Counted from the first letter of the stretch, positions 52,340 to 60,626 are shown. The stretch: DNA of 64,000 bases from Ruoffia tabacinasalis (GCF_042652985.1 NZ_JBHSHQ010000049.1:9326-73325), one strand, 5' to 3'. Translations and numbers: made by a program. Notes: generated by a model not told the origin, from the sequence alone.

Positions 52340-53320
52340 CTACTCCTTCGTCTCGATGTCATCATCTTTGTCCATATTATTCCAATCTTCTAATATTTCA
52401 TCAACCGATTTAGATGGTTCATTTGCTTGCTGGCGATTTAAAGTACGGTTAGCTAAATTAATCTCGTCATCTATATCTTGGTAAGTTGCTTTGTGGAAGC
52501 TAATATAATCTTCAGTTAAGCGTTCAGCTAATTCTTCAATCGTTTGAGCACTTTTTTCTAGAATCAGATACGTTTGTTTGTTCTTAGCAATGTGTTCGCT
52601 CACTTCATTGTATTTCTCAGTTAAATCATCTATGGAAGGGAGAATACGGTATATAACATCTCCGGCTTCACTGAAGCGTTTAGGTTCTTTGACAATATCT
52701 TGAAAGAATTGCTTACTTATTTCAATCGTATTGTGTCTAACATCAATGGCACGTAATTTAGCAGTAGCGTTCATTTGTTTTTCAATCGAGATAATATGCT
52801 CGCGTGTTTGGGCTAATTGTTCTCTAAAGTATGAGATTTCTTCATTAGATAAACCAGCTTCTTGATAATGTTGAATTTTATCTGTTGCTTTGGATCTATA
52901 AAAAGGGTTTTTAGTAAAAGATTTTGGCTGATTCACAAATATCTTATCAATGATAAAAGTCATAACTCCAAACCCAAAAAGGGTGGTTAGACATAAGATA
53001 AAGAGTAATATTATATTATTTATCATATGATAATCAACTTCAAAAATCGCATTAAGACCTGCCCCCGCAAGACTTAAAAGCGAAAATAAATAGACAATAG
53101 TTTGTAAGACATGGGGATTGTCATTAGTCAGATGGTTATATAGACGTGATAATGTTGAAATTGAGCCAAGGGTCATAACGATGACGATGGCTAGGTAAAT
53201 AAGTGAGTATGGTAAAAATGTTGAGCCGGATAGCAGTATCCCAAGGAATAGTAAAATTATAATAATCATGGGAACATTTCTGCACTTACGACTTGATTTA
53301 TTTGTATGTGGTCGTTTCAT
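52340..53320 (-). CDS. xpaC: XpaC-like membrane protein (5-bromo-4-chloroindolyl phosphate hydrolysis family)
   Basis: 326 residues. Four hydrophobic segments in two hairpins (~17-60 and ~75-125) precede a helical cytoplasmic region (~150-300) with coiled-coil potential. The family name comes from a hydrolysis phenotype in B. subtilis; an enzymatic activity is not proven. GGAGG precedes the ATG. It is the first gene of the xpaC-telA operon. The partner TelA is soluble, so XpaC may serve as its membrane anchor (inference). Confidence 0.82.
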   Translation of the reverse strand: MKRPHTNKSSRKCRNVPMIIIILLFLGILLSGSTFLPYSLIYLAIVIVMTLGSISTLSRLYNHLTNDNPHVLQTIVYLFSLLSLAGAGLNAIFEVDYHMINNIILLFILCLTTLFGFGVMTFIIDKIFVNQPKSFTKNPFYRSKATDKIQHYQEAGLSNEEISYFREQLAQTREHIISIEKQMNATAKLRAIDVRHNTIEISKQFFQDIVKEPKRFSEAGDVIYRILPSIDDLTEKYNEVSEHIAKNKQTYLILEKSAQTIEELAERLTEDYISFHKATYQDIDDEINLANRTLNRQQANEPSKSVDEILEDWNNMDKDDDIETKE

Positions 53321-53521
53321 AATTAATCCTCCATTTTAATTTTTTTCTTTTTCATGTTCATCTTAACTAAAGTTTATCATAGAGCATTGAATCATTTATC
53401 GGACTAGAGACCCATATTTAAATATTGGGCATATAAATTTAATCAAAAAGTCATGCATTACACACAGAACTTGTCTATACTTACATTTAGAGAAGAATGA
53501 AAGGTGGATTGAAGTCTTTAC

Positions 53522-53550
53522 TTGTATTATACAGGAAGAGGCGCTACAAT
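53522..53550 (+). promoter_or_regulatory. Promoter of nudF-macP-like-mtnN
   Basis: TTGTAT (53522-53527), a 17-base spacer, TACAAT (53545-53550). This leaves a leader of about 20 bases before the ATG at 53579. The rest of the 53321-53578 gap is AT-rich with no other clear element. Confidence 0.6.
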
Positions 53551-53578
53551 TTGTCTTATATTTATTAGGAGGTACATG

Positions 53579-54160
53579 ATGTATTCGAATCCAGAACATA
53601 TCCCATTCTTACAAGATGAAGCTTTAAGAGAAAGTGAATTAATCTATGATGGGGCAATCTTACAATTATATCGAAATCAAATCGAATTAGAGAACGGGCA
53701 ACTTGCTTACCGTGAATTAATTAATCATCAATCAGCGGTCGGTATTTTAGCGATCACACCTCGTGATACTGCAATACTTGTGAAGCAATATCGACCTGCA
53801 GTGGTCGATCACATTATTGAGATACCTGCGGGTTTAAGAGATTTTATTGAGGGTAGAGAAGAAGATGCACTCCTGGCAGCTAAACGTGAACTTGAAGAGG
53901 AGACAGGCTATCAGGCGAACGATTGGACGGAGTTAGGAAGTTATTATGTATCTCCGGGCTTTATTAATGAAAAGGTAACCGTATTTGTTGCGGAAGGCTT
54001 AATTAAAGTCGAAAATCCACTTGCTCAAGATGAGGACGAACAGATTGAATTAGTTGAATATACTCGTCAAGAAGTGAAGACTATGTTAGATAATGACAAA
54101 GTGAGGGATATGAAGACTACACTTGCTTTAAATTACTGGCTATATCAAAAGGGTGAATAA
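53579..54160 (+). CDS. nudF: Nudix hydrolase, ADP-ribose pyrophosphatase type
   Basis: 193 residues. The Nudix box runs from AGLRDFIEGREEDAL to RELEEETGY, the GxxxxxE...REL.EE.G pattern, with IEIPAGL just before it, as in ADP-ribose pyrophosphatases. It hydrolyses ADP-ribose and related nucleoside diphosphate sugars. TTAGGAGGT supports ATG 53579 (6 bases); ATG 53576 is too close. It is the first gene of a three-gene unit with a small membrane protein and mtnN. Confidence 0.93.
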   Translation: MYSNPEHIPFLQDEALRESELIYDGAILQLYRNQIELENGQLAYRELINHQSAVGILAITPRDTAILVKQYRPAVVDHIIEIPAGLRDFIEGREEDALLAAKRELEEETGYQANDWTELGSYYVSPGFINEKVTVFVAEGLIKVENPLAQDEDEQIELVEYTRQEVKTMLDNDKVRDMKTTLALNYWLYQKGE

Positions 54161-54161
54161 A

Positions 54162-54605
54162 ATGTTTAATAGAAAACGAAATAGTGACTATGAAGATTAT
54201 TTAGATTATGATAATAATCCAGAGGAAGAAGAGCTGGAATTTGATGAAACACGTGAATATCAGATCAATCCAGATGAAACATATGAGGAGAATCAGTGGC
54301 CAAGTGAAGAGGATTACTCCTATTATCAAGAGCAACAAGATGACTTCAATCCTGAATATGAAACGAGAAGTCAAAGATATGCAAATGATGAACAAGAAAT
54401 TCCATATGAATCAAATTATGAAAGTGAAATACCAGAGGAATATACAGAAGAGAATGACGAGCAAGAAGCAACAAGAACGAGTCAAAACAATGCAATACCA
54501 AGACGTGCGAAGTATAATGCACGGATCGATCGCTTCTTAAACAATGGTATTATCATTGTTGGCGTATTATTAATTATCGTGTTAGTCATTGCATTCTTAC
54601 TATAA
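54162..54605 (+). CDS. Acidic single-pass membrane protein, possible MacP-type cofactor
   Basis: 147 residues. The first ~115 are very acidic and rich in Glu, Asp, Tyr, Gln and Asn. A basic stretch (PRRAKYNARIDRFL) then leads to one C-terminal helix (~125-147) that ends at the last residue, so the bulk is cytoplasmic. The start at ATG 54162 has AAAGGGTG 7 bases upstream. The position between nudF and mtnN (pfs) is that of pneumococcal macP, as I recall it. MacP is a phosphorylated, single-pass activator of the class A PBP2a. Sequence identity is not obvious, so this is a positional and topological inference. Confidence 0.6.
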   Translation: MFNRKRNSDYEDYLDYDNNPEEEELEFDETREYQINPDETYEENQWPSEEDYSYYQEQQDDFNPEYETRSQRYANDEQEIPYESNYESEIPEEYTEENDEQEATRTSQNNAIPRRAKYNARIDRFLNNGIIIVGVLLIIVLVIAFLL

Positions 54606-54631
54606 AATACATAAAAGAAAGAGGAATAATT

Positions 54632-55321
54632 ATGATTATTGGGCTAATTGGAGCGATGGAAGAAGAAATTCGCGAGTTAAAAAAATCGATTACAAATCAA
54701 GAACACACTGAGCAATTCGGTGTAGAATTTATTAAAGGTAATTTGGAAGGCAAAGAAGTTGTTCTCGTATTATCAGGGATTGGGAAAGTAAACGTAACAA
54801 TCACAGTGACATTATTAAAACAATTATTTAATGTGACACATATTATTAATACAGGGTCAGCTGGAGCACTGGACTCTGCTTTAGAAGTCGGAGATATTGT
54901 GATTGCCCATTCATTAACTTATCATGATGTCGATGTAACCGGCTTTAATTATGAGCTTGGACAAATGGCTGGAATGCCAGCGCAATATTATCCAGATACT
55001 GAAATGGTAAGAATAGCTCAAAATGCATGTCGTGAAATTGGCTTAGAACCTTATATCGGACAAATTGTTTCAGGTGATCAATTTGTTTCAACACAAGAAC
55101 AAAAGTCAGAAATATTAAATAATTTCCCGTTAGCTCGAGCGGCTGAAATGGAATCTACTGCGATTGCTCAAGCAGCATATGTTATGGGAGTCCCATTTGT
55201 TATTATTCGTGCGATTTCAGATTCAGCTAATGATGAAGCTTCAGTTACATTCGATGAATTCATTGTTACTGCAGGTAAAGTATCTGCCACAATGGTGATG
55301 GCAACTGTTGCAGCCTTATAA
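54632..55321 (+). CDS. mtnN: 5'-methylthioadenosine/S-adenosylhomocysteine nucleosidase
   Basis: 229 residues. GLIGAMEEEI at the N-terminus, INTGSAGALDSALEVGDIV, SGDQFVS and the catalytic Asp in RAISDSAND are family landmarks. It cleaves adenine from SAH and MTA and yields S-ribosylhomocysteine, the precursor of AI-2. AAGAGGA precedes the ATG. Whether luxS is present is not visible in the window. Confidence 0.96.
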   Translation: MIIGLIGAMEEEIRELKKSITNQEHTEQFGVEFIKGNLEGKEVVLVLSGIGKVNVTITVTLLKQLFNVTHIINTGSAGALDSALEVGDIVIAHSLTYHDVDVTGFNYELGQMAGMPAQYYPDTEMVRIAQNACREIGLEPYIGQIVSGDQFVSTQEQKSEILNNFPLARAAEMESTAIAQAAYVMGVPFVIIRAISDSANDEASVTFDEFIVTAGKVSATMVMATVAAL

Positions 55322-55338
55322 TTTACAATGTAAGGACG

Positions 55339-55370
55339 ATGCCTCCTAAGAAATTAGGGGGTATTTTTTT
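55339..55370 (+). terminator. Rho-independent terminator of mtnN
   Basis: ATGCCTCCTAA pairs with TTAGGGGGTAT (with a G-T pair) around a 4-base loop, followed by seven T. Confidence 0.85.
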
Positions 55371-55420
55371 GTGGTTAAAAGACAAAATCAGTAACTTTTA
55401 TTAGAATTAAATTAAAACAC

Positions 55421-55702
55421 TTGACTTGTTTGATTATATATCTTATTATAAACTCATAAATAAAACAGATTGTTTCAAAGGACGAAGAGATAGGCAAGGT
55501 TATGAAAGAGAATTTGCGGTAGCTGAGAAGCAAAGCATAGCCCCCTATGAAGACACACCCTTTGCATAATAGTCAAGGTTGACCCTTTATCGTCAAAGTA
55601 ATTCTATTACTTGCTGAGATAATTATTGCGAAATAATTATAAAAAAAGGTGGGACCACGTCGTAGACGTCCTTTAATCCAATTGGATTAAAGGGCGTCTT
55701 TT
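55421..55702 (+). promoter_or_regulatory. Promoter and T-box riboswitch 1, before the first amino acid ABC module
   Basis: Promoter: TTGACT (55421-55426), 17 bases, TATTAT (55444-55449). Stem I folds by eye: CAAAGG (55476) with CCTTTG (55559), specifier loop, ATAGG with CCTAT, GGTTATG with CATAGCC, then TTTGC with GCAAA around GGTAGCTGAGAA. The 3' side of the specifier loop is GAAGACACAC (55549-55558), so the codon is probably ACA (Thr) or CAC (His); GAC cannot be excluded. The T-box GGTGGGACCACG is at 55648-55659, and the terminator stem at 55665-55698. Confidence 0.88.
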
Positions 55703-55734
55703 GTTGCTTTGATTTATAAAAAGGAGATAAGAAA

Positions 55735-56532
55735 ATGAAAAAATTTGTATCAAAAATTAGTATGGTATTTGTCGCTCTATTGTTATTATTATCCGTTTCA
55801 AAGCCAAGTTTTGCACAAGAAATAAATAAAGATGAAGGGGTAGTCATTGGTTTCGATGACACTTTTGCCCCTTTTGGTTTCAAGAATGAAGAAGGAGAGA
55901 ATGTTGGTTTTGATATTGATTTAGCCAATGAAATTCTAGGTCGTCTGGATGTTGAATATTCTTTCCAACCTATTGATTGGAGTATGAAAGAAACAGAGTT
56001 AAACACTGGAAACATTGATATGATCTGGAACGGTTATTCAGTTACACCACAACGTGAAGAAGTTGTCCTATTCTCAGAGCCATATATTCAAAACCGTCAA
56101 GTTATTATTGTTAAAGCGGATAGTGATATTCAATCCAAAGAAGATTTTGCAGGTAGATTAATCGCAACTCAAGAGCAATCTGCTTCACTAGAAGCGATTA
56201 TGAATGAAGCTGACTTTGCCGAAGCACTAGATGGCGCTCAACCAGTCACATATCCAACCTTTGTAGAAGTATTTAGTGACTTAGATAATGGCCGGGTAGA
56301 AGGTATTGTTGTTGATGAATTATTAGCAACTTACTTCCTAGAGCAAAATGGGACGGCAGATCAATATCGAATTTTAGAAGAGAACTTTGGTGAAGAAGAT
56401 TACGCAGTCGGTTTTCGTAAGACAGATGAAGCGTTTGTTGAAGAGTTTAATGCTGTGTTAGCAGAAATTATTGAAGATGACACATTTACAGAAATTAAAT
56501 CACAATGGTTTAGTGATGTAGATAGCGAATAA
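55735..56532 (+). CDS. Amino acid ABC transporter substrate-binding protein (family 3), secreted form
   Basis: 265 residues. A signal peptide (1-~27, ending SFAQ) has no lipobox Cys. The binding domain follows: VIGFDDTFAPFGFKNEEG, NVGFDIDLANEIL, NIDMIWNGYSVTPQREE, the polar amino acid pattern. It is closely related to the first half of the fused protein at 57533. The permease gene lies 36 bases downstream in the same frame; stops TAA, TAA and TGA lie between, and AAGGAG serves the permease. The substrate is inferred from the T-box only. Confidence 0.92.
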   Translation: MKKFVSKISMVFVALLLLLSVSKPSFAQEINKDEGVVIGFDDTFAPFGFKNEEGENVGFDIDLANEILGRLDVEYSFQPIDWSMKETELNTGNIDMIWNGYSVTPQREEVVLFSEPYIQNRQVIIVKADSDIQSKEDFAGRLIATQEQSASLEAIMNEADFAEALDGAQPVTYPTFVEVFSDLDNGRVEGIVVDELLATYFLEQNGTADQYRILEENFGEEDYAVGFRKTDEAFVEEFNAVLAEIIEDDTFTEIKSQWFSDVDSE

Positions 56533-56568
56533 TATAACTAATGAGTAAGCTATAAGGAGCGAAAAGAA

Positions 56569-57198
56569 ATGAACTTATCAATGTTACAACCCCTATATAA
56601 TGGTTTTGTTACAACCTTTCAATTTTTCATATTCACGCTAATATTAAGTATTCCCCTAGGGTTAATTATTGCCTTATTAGCGCAGAGATTTTCGAAAACA
56701 TTAGGGCTAATAGTGAATGGGTACGTTTATCTTTTGCGCGGAACGCCTTTATTGCTTCAAATGATGTTTATGTTCTTTGGTCTTCCATTTATTGGCATAG
56801 TGTTAGGGCGGTTTGAAGCCGCCCTCATTACTCTAGTCTTGAATTATGCCGCTTATTTTGTTGAGATTTTTAGAGGCGGTTTAAATGCCATTCCAAAAGG
56901 GCAGTATGAAGCCTTACAAGTTCTTTCAATCAATCGTTTCAATGGGTTAAAAAACGTGATACTTCCACAACTATGGAAGATTGTCATGCCATCCGTGGGG
57001 AATGAAGTCATTAGTCTAATTAAAGATACATCATTAATCCATATTCTTGGTTTAGAAGAATTATTAAAAGTAGGTCGAACGATGTCGAATCAACAAGCCA
57101 GTTTAATGCCATTTGTTTATGTAGCAATTATTTATTTATTATTTACAGGTGTGACAACATTGGTGTTGAGATTTATCGAAAGACGCATCGAAGCTTAA
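56569..57198 (+). CDS. Amino acid ABC transporter permease (HisM/GlnP type)
   Basis: 209 residues with five membrane helices and the EAA loop GGLNAIPKGQYEALQVLSIN that contacts the ATPase, then VILPQLWKIVMPSVGNEVISLIKDTSLI. It is highly similar to the permease half of the protein at 57533. No ATPase gene follows directly; the one at 58969 is the nearest. It ends before the second T-box leader, so it must be terminated by that region or read through; no separate hairpin was identified in 57199-57220. Confidence 0.93.
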   Translation: MNLSMLQPLYNGFVTTFQFFIFTLILSIPLGLIIALLAQRFSKTLGLIVNGYVYLLRGTPLLLQMMFMFFGLPFIGIVLGRFEAALITLVLNYAAYFVEIFRGGLNAIPKGQYEALQVLSINRFNGLKNVILPQLWKIVMPSVGNEVISLIKDTSLIHILGLEELLKVGRTMSNQQASLMPFVYVAIIYLLFTGVTTLVLRFIERRIEA

Positions 57199-57220
57199 AA
57201 TTAAAAAAATATTAAAATCA

Positions 57221-57509
57221 TTGACTTTAACGTTGGTTTCTTTTACCATATTCTTAATAATAATTTATTTATGGATAGGTTTTAAAGATGGATTCCTTCA
57301 TGAAAGAGAGTTTGCGGTAGCTGGAAAGCAAATCATGAAGCCATACTCACACACACCCTATCACAAAACATAAAACGTTTGACGCGTTATCGTCTCACTT
57401 TTGCTCATGTAGCATAAGTGATTAAGTTAATTACCGTGAGGTAATTATAAATGAAGGTGGAACCACGTCTCGACGTCCTTTGCTCCCAAACAGAGTGAAG
57501 GGCGTTTTT
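57221..57509 (+). promoter_or_regulatory. Promoter and T-box riboswitch 2, before the fused amino acid ABC module
   Basis: Promoter: TTGACT (57221-57226), 17 bases, TACCAT (57244-57249). Stem I: GATAGG (57274) with CCTATC (57357), specifier loop, ATGG with CCAT, CTTCATG with CATGAAG, and TTTGC/GCAAA around GGTAGCTGGAAA. The 3' loop strand is ACTCACACACAC (57345-57356), with ACA or CAC in the same register as T-box 1. The T-box GGTGGAACCACG is at 57456-57467, and the terminator stem at 57473-57505. Its architecture and apical sequences copy T-box 1, so the leaders are paralogous. Confidence 0.88.
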
Positions 57510-57532
57510 AATTTGTTTAAAGGAGTTTGAAA

Positions 57533-58957
57533 ATGAAAAAATGGCTTAATTTATTAATACTTAGTATGTTGGTATTTGTACCCATCCAAGCAGCAGCTCA
57601 ATCAGATATAACAATCCAACCTGGTGAGACAGTTACAGTTGGACTCGATTCAACTTTCGCACCTTATGGGTTTTTAGATGATGGTGAATATACAGGCTTT
57701 GACATTGAATTAGCTGAAGAAGTCTTTGACAACATGGGGGTTGATTATGAATTCCAATCCATTGACTGGTCAATGAAAGAAGCAGAACTGAATAACGGAA
57801 ATATTGATATGATCTGGAACGGTTATTCAAAAACACCTGAGAGAGAAGAATTAGTACTTTTCTCTGATAATTATGTCGAAGGTCGCGTCGGTGTATTAGT
57901 TAAGAATGATAGTAAGATTCAAACGATTGCAGATTTAGAAGGTAAGAAAGTTGCGACTCAAGAAGGATCCTCTCAATTAGAAGCAATCAGACAACAACCA
58001 GGCTTAGAAGAATCATTAGATGGCGGTCGAGTGATTACTTTCTCTTCTTTTAATGAAGTCCTTCAAGAATTAGCTACAGGTCGGGTGGATGCGATTGTGG
58101 TTGCAGAATTAGTGACAAGATATTATTTCTCACAAAACGGTCAAGCAGGCGACTACCGCATGTTAGATGAAGACTTTGGAATAACTGAAACAGCCGTAGG
58201 TTTCAGACAAAATGAAACAGCTTTTGTTGAAGACTTTAATGTCGCTTTAAATGAGGTATTAAATAGTGAAGCTTATGAAGAAATAGAAAATCGTTGGTTC
58301 GCTGAATTAGGAGGCGATGAGTCTGCTGAAGAAGCAAATATGCTTGCACCATTATTGGATGCAGCCAAAACAACTTTACTCGTATTCTTTGTTGTTTTAA
58401 TTGTCAGTATTCCACTTGGTTTGATTATCGCCTTATTAGAACAACGCGCACCAGCTTGGATAAAAGCAATCATCCAAGTATATGTATACGTCTTTAGAGG
58501 GTCGCCATTACTTCTTCAATTAATGGTTGTATATTTCGGCTTACCGTTTTTAGGTATTACACTAGACCGTGTGCCTGCAGCCTTAGCGACCATGATCATA
58601 AACTACGCTGCTTATCTAGTGGAGATTTTCCGAGGGGGCTTAAATGCCATTCCTCAAGGTCAGTACGAATCATTAAAAGTATTATCTATTAATAAACTAA
58701 CCGGATATCGTCGAGTGATTCTCCCACAACTATGGAAAGTAGTAATGCCTTCCGTAGGTAATGAAGTCATCAGTTTAGTAAAAGACACATCACTTATTTA
58801 TATTCTTGGTTTAGACGAATTACTAAAAGTAGGACGTTCATTATCTAATCAGTACGCAAGTATGATGCCATACTTATATGTCGGTGTGATTTACTTAGCT
58901 TTAACAGGGATTGTCACAATCGTATTAAATCAAATTGAGAAGAGAATTGACTATTAG
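57533..58957 (+). CDS. Fused amino acid ABC transporter substrate-binding protein/permease
   Basis: 474 residues. A signal peptide (1-~23), a family 3 binding domain (~30-260) and, after a short acidic linker (GGDESAEEANM), a permease domain (~270-474) with the EAA loop GGLNAIPQGQYESLKVLSIN. This is the GlnP-like fusion known from lactic acid bacteria, where two binding-permease chains form the transporter. Both halves align closely with the separate products at 55735 and 56569. ATG 57533 has AGGAG 7 bases upstream; a TTG at 57527 is less likely. It is followed 11 bases later by the ATPase. Confidence 0.94.
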   Translation: MKKWLNLLILSMLVFVPIQAAAQSDITIQPGETVTVGLDSTFAPYGFLDDGEYTGFDIELAEEVFDNMGVDYEFQSIDWSMKEAELNNGNIDMIWNGYSKTPEREELVLFSDNYVEGRVGVLVKNDSKIQTIADLEGKKVATQEGSSQLEAIRQQPGLEESLDGGRVITFSSFNEVLQELATGRVDAIVVAELVTRYYFSQNGQAGDYRMLDEDFGITETAVGFRQNETAFVEDFNVALNEVLNSEAYEEIENRWFAELGGDESAEEANMLAPLLDAAKTTLLVFFVVLIVSIPLGLIIALLEQRAPAWIKAIIQVYVYVFRGSPLLLQLMVVYFGLPFLGITLDRVPAALATMIINYAAYLVEIFRGGLNAIPQGQYESLKVLSINKLTGYRRVILPQLWKVVMPSVGNEVISLVKDTSLIYILGLDELLKVGRSLSNQYASMMPYLYVGVIYLALTGIVTIVLNQIEKRIDY

Positions 58958-58968
58958 GAGGATTACAA

Positions 58969-59634
58969 ATGAGTTTAATCGTAAAGGACGTTAGTAAACA
59001 GTTCGGGAACAATGTCGTAATTAGTAATTATAGTATGGAAGTTGCCCCAGGAGAAATTACAGTCATTCTAGGGGAGTCGGGAAGCGGGAAGACAACAATA
59101 CTACGTATGATCAATCACCTAGAAGAAGTTGATAAAGGTTCTATCTCGATTGATGATACTTACTTAGTTAAAGACGGAGAATATCAAGATAATCAATCTA
59201 TTAAAGATTATCAATACAAGATCGGACTTGTATTCCAAGATTATCAATTATTCCCAAACTTAAGTGTGACTGAGAATTTATTATTAGCACCACTTTCGAA
59301 TAAATTTGCTGACAAAGCAGTTTTAGAAGAAAGAGCGGCTTCATTGTTGGAACAAATGGGTGTCGGAGACAAAGGGGATTCTAAACCGAGCCAGTTATCA
59401 GGTGGACAAAAGCAACGTGTTGCGATTGCGCGAGCGATGATGATGAATCCAAGCTTACTTTGCTTCGATGAACCAACCTCTGCCTTAGATGAGAAAACTG
59501 TCGGTAAAATTGCGGAATTAATTACTCAACTATCTAATCAAGGGATTATGATTTTGATTATTACCCATGATAATGAATTAGTAAAATTATTAGGAGACGC
59601 AAGAGTGATTCGAACGACAGAATTTATCAAATAA
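58969..59634 (+). CDS. Amino acid ABC transporter ATP-binding protein
   Basis: 221 residues. Walker A GESGSGKTT, Q-loop VFQDYQLFPNLSV, signature LSGGQKQRVAIARAM, Walker B LLCFDEPTSALD, H-loop ITHDNEL. It is somewhat shorter than the usual 240 residues of GlnQ/HisP, ending at ELVKLLGDARVIRTTEF. GGAGG precedes the ATG. It is the only ATPase near the two modules and may serve both. Ends 16 bases or so before the rpsD promoter; no terminator was seen between. Confidence 0.94.
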   Translation: MSLIVKDVSKQFGNNVVISNYSMEVAPGEITVILGESGSGKTTILRMINHLEEVDKGSISIDDTYLVKDGEYQDNQSIKDYQYKIGLVFQDYQLFPNLSVTENLLLAPLSNKFADKAVLEERAASLLEQMGVGDKGDSKPSQLSGGQKQRVAIARAMMMNPSLLCFDEPTSALDEKTVGKIAELITQLSNQGIMILIITHDNELVKLLGDARVIRTTEFIK

Positions 59635-59637
59635 TGC

Positions 59638-59666
59638 TTGCTTTTGATACACCTGTTTGGTACACT
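59638..59666 (+). promoter_or_regulatory. Promoter of rpsD
   Basis: TTGCTT (59638-59643), a 17-base spacer and TACACT (59661-59666), just after the ATPase stop and just before the structured leader. Confidence 0.65.
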
Positions 59667-59675
59667 AGCTCTTGT

Positions 59676-59820
59676 GTAAAATAATGCAGCGTTAAAACAG
59701 AAAGCGCGTCAACATTCTAAAACCTAATGAAATAAGTAGGGCATCGAGTAACCGCGGCTGCTAATGGTGAAAGTGAAAAGCGGAATGCACGCATTCGAGT
59801 TTTAAACAGAATTATTTTAC
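59676..59820 (+). ncRNA. Structured rpsD leader RNA, probable S4 autoregulatory element
   Basis: The leader closes on itself: GTAAAATAAT (59676-59685) is the exact complement of ATTATTTTAC (59811-59820), and GTTAAAAC pairs next to it with GTTTTAAAC. Inside are a GAATGCACGCATTC hairpin (59783-59796) and ACCGCGGCTGCT (59751-59762), an exact complement of the conserved 16S rRNA 530-loop strand. The ribosome site follows at GGAGG, 15 bases later. S4 is known to repress its own gene through such leaders in Firmicutes. The structure shown is by eye; the S4 contact is inference. Confidence 0.75.
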
Positions 59821-59850
59821 TCCAAAAAAACTTATTGGAGGAATTAAATT

Positions 59851-60459
59851 ATGTCAAGATATACAGGACCATCATGGAAATTATCACGTCGTTTAGGAAT
59901 CTCTTTAACTGAAACAGGGAAAGAAATCGCAAAACGTAACTACGCACCAGGACAACACGGGAACAACTCTCGTAGAAAAATCTCTGAGTACGGATCTCAA
60001 TTACAAGAGAAACAAAAATTACGTTTCATGTACGGATTAAACGAACGTCAATTCGCAACATTATACCTACGTGCAGGTAAAATGGAAGGAAAACACGGTG
60101 AGAACTTCATGGTGTTATTAGAAACTCGTTTAGATAACTTAGTATACCGTTTAGGATTTGCTAATACACGTCGTCAAGCACGTCAATTAGTTAACCACGG
60201 TCACGTTACTGTAGATGGTAAACGTGTTGATATTCCATCATACTTAGTATCACCAGACCAAGTGATTGGTTTACGTGAAAAATCTCAAGAATTAGCATTA
60301 ATCAAAAACAACTTAGAAAACGTTGTTTCTCGTTTAGACTTCATCTCATATGACGAAAACTCTAAAGAAGGTACTTTAACTCGTTTACCAGAACGTAGCG
60401 AATTAAATGCTGAAATTGATGAGTCATTAGTTGTTGAGTACTACAACAAATTAGGCTAA
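59851..60459 (+). CDS. rpsD: 30S ribosomal protein S4
   Basis: 202 residues, full family length. N-terminal RYTGPSWKLSRRLGISL, the central GRKQ-rich NNSRRKISEYGSQLQEKQKLRFMYG, and the S4 domain (ETRLDNLVYRLGFANTRRQARQLVNHGHVTVDG) are standard. It nucleates 30S assembly at the 16S five-way junction. The lack of the Cys4 zinc motif marks the C-minus form. GGAGG precedes the ATG. Single-gene unit with its own leader and terminator. Confidence 0.98.
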   Translation: MSRYTGPSWKLSRRLGISLTETGKEIAKRNYAPGQHGNNSRRKISEYGSQLQEKQKLRFMYGLNERQFATLYLRAGKMEGKHGENFMVLLETRLDNLVYRLGFANTRRQARQLVNHGHVTVDGKRVDIPSYLVSPDQVIGLREKSQELALIKNNLENVVSRLDFISYDENSKEGTLTRLPERSELNAEIDESLVVEYYNKLG

Positions 60460-60497
60460 TCTTTAGTAAAGATTTAATAACACAGAGTAATTTATAT

Positions 60498-60538
60498 AAC
60501 GGGTGTCAGTTTAGAGCTTATTCTAAACGGCACTCGTT
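60498..60538 (+). terminator. Probable terminator of rpsD
   Basis: AACGGGTG and GTTTAGA pair with TCTAAAC and CACTCGTT, with a few mismatches and a 6-base loop. The following tract (ATTTTCT) is only moderately T-rich. Confidence 0.65.
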
Positions 60539-60626
60539 ATTTTCTGTCATAGGGTATAATAATAGGCTTACTTATTGCTTAAAATGAATGGATTCTTAAA
60601 AAAGACAATCGAATATTAAAAAAGAC

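Noticed and set aside
55623..56015. Minus-strand open frame across T-box 1 and the binding protein gene
   Set aside because: It runs through the T-box terminator and the signal peptide of a well-supported gene on the other strand.
55735..57198. A single fused gene broken by a frameshift or point stop (pseudogene)
   Set aside because: The two parts are in the same frame, but three separate stops and a good AAGGAG site lie between them, and both halves are intact. Two working genes are more likely.
59635..59675. A terminator for the amino acid transporter operon before rpsD
   Set aside because: I could not find a convincing hairpin with a T tract; the gap holds the rpsD promoter instead.
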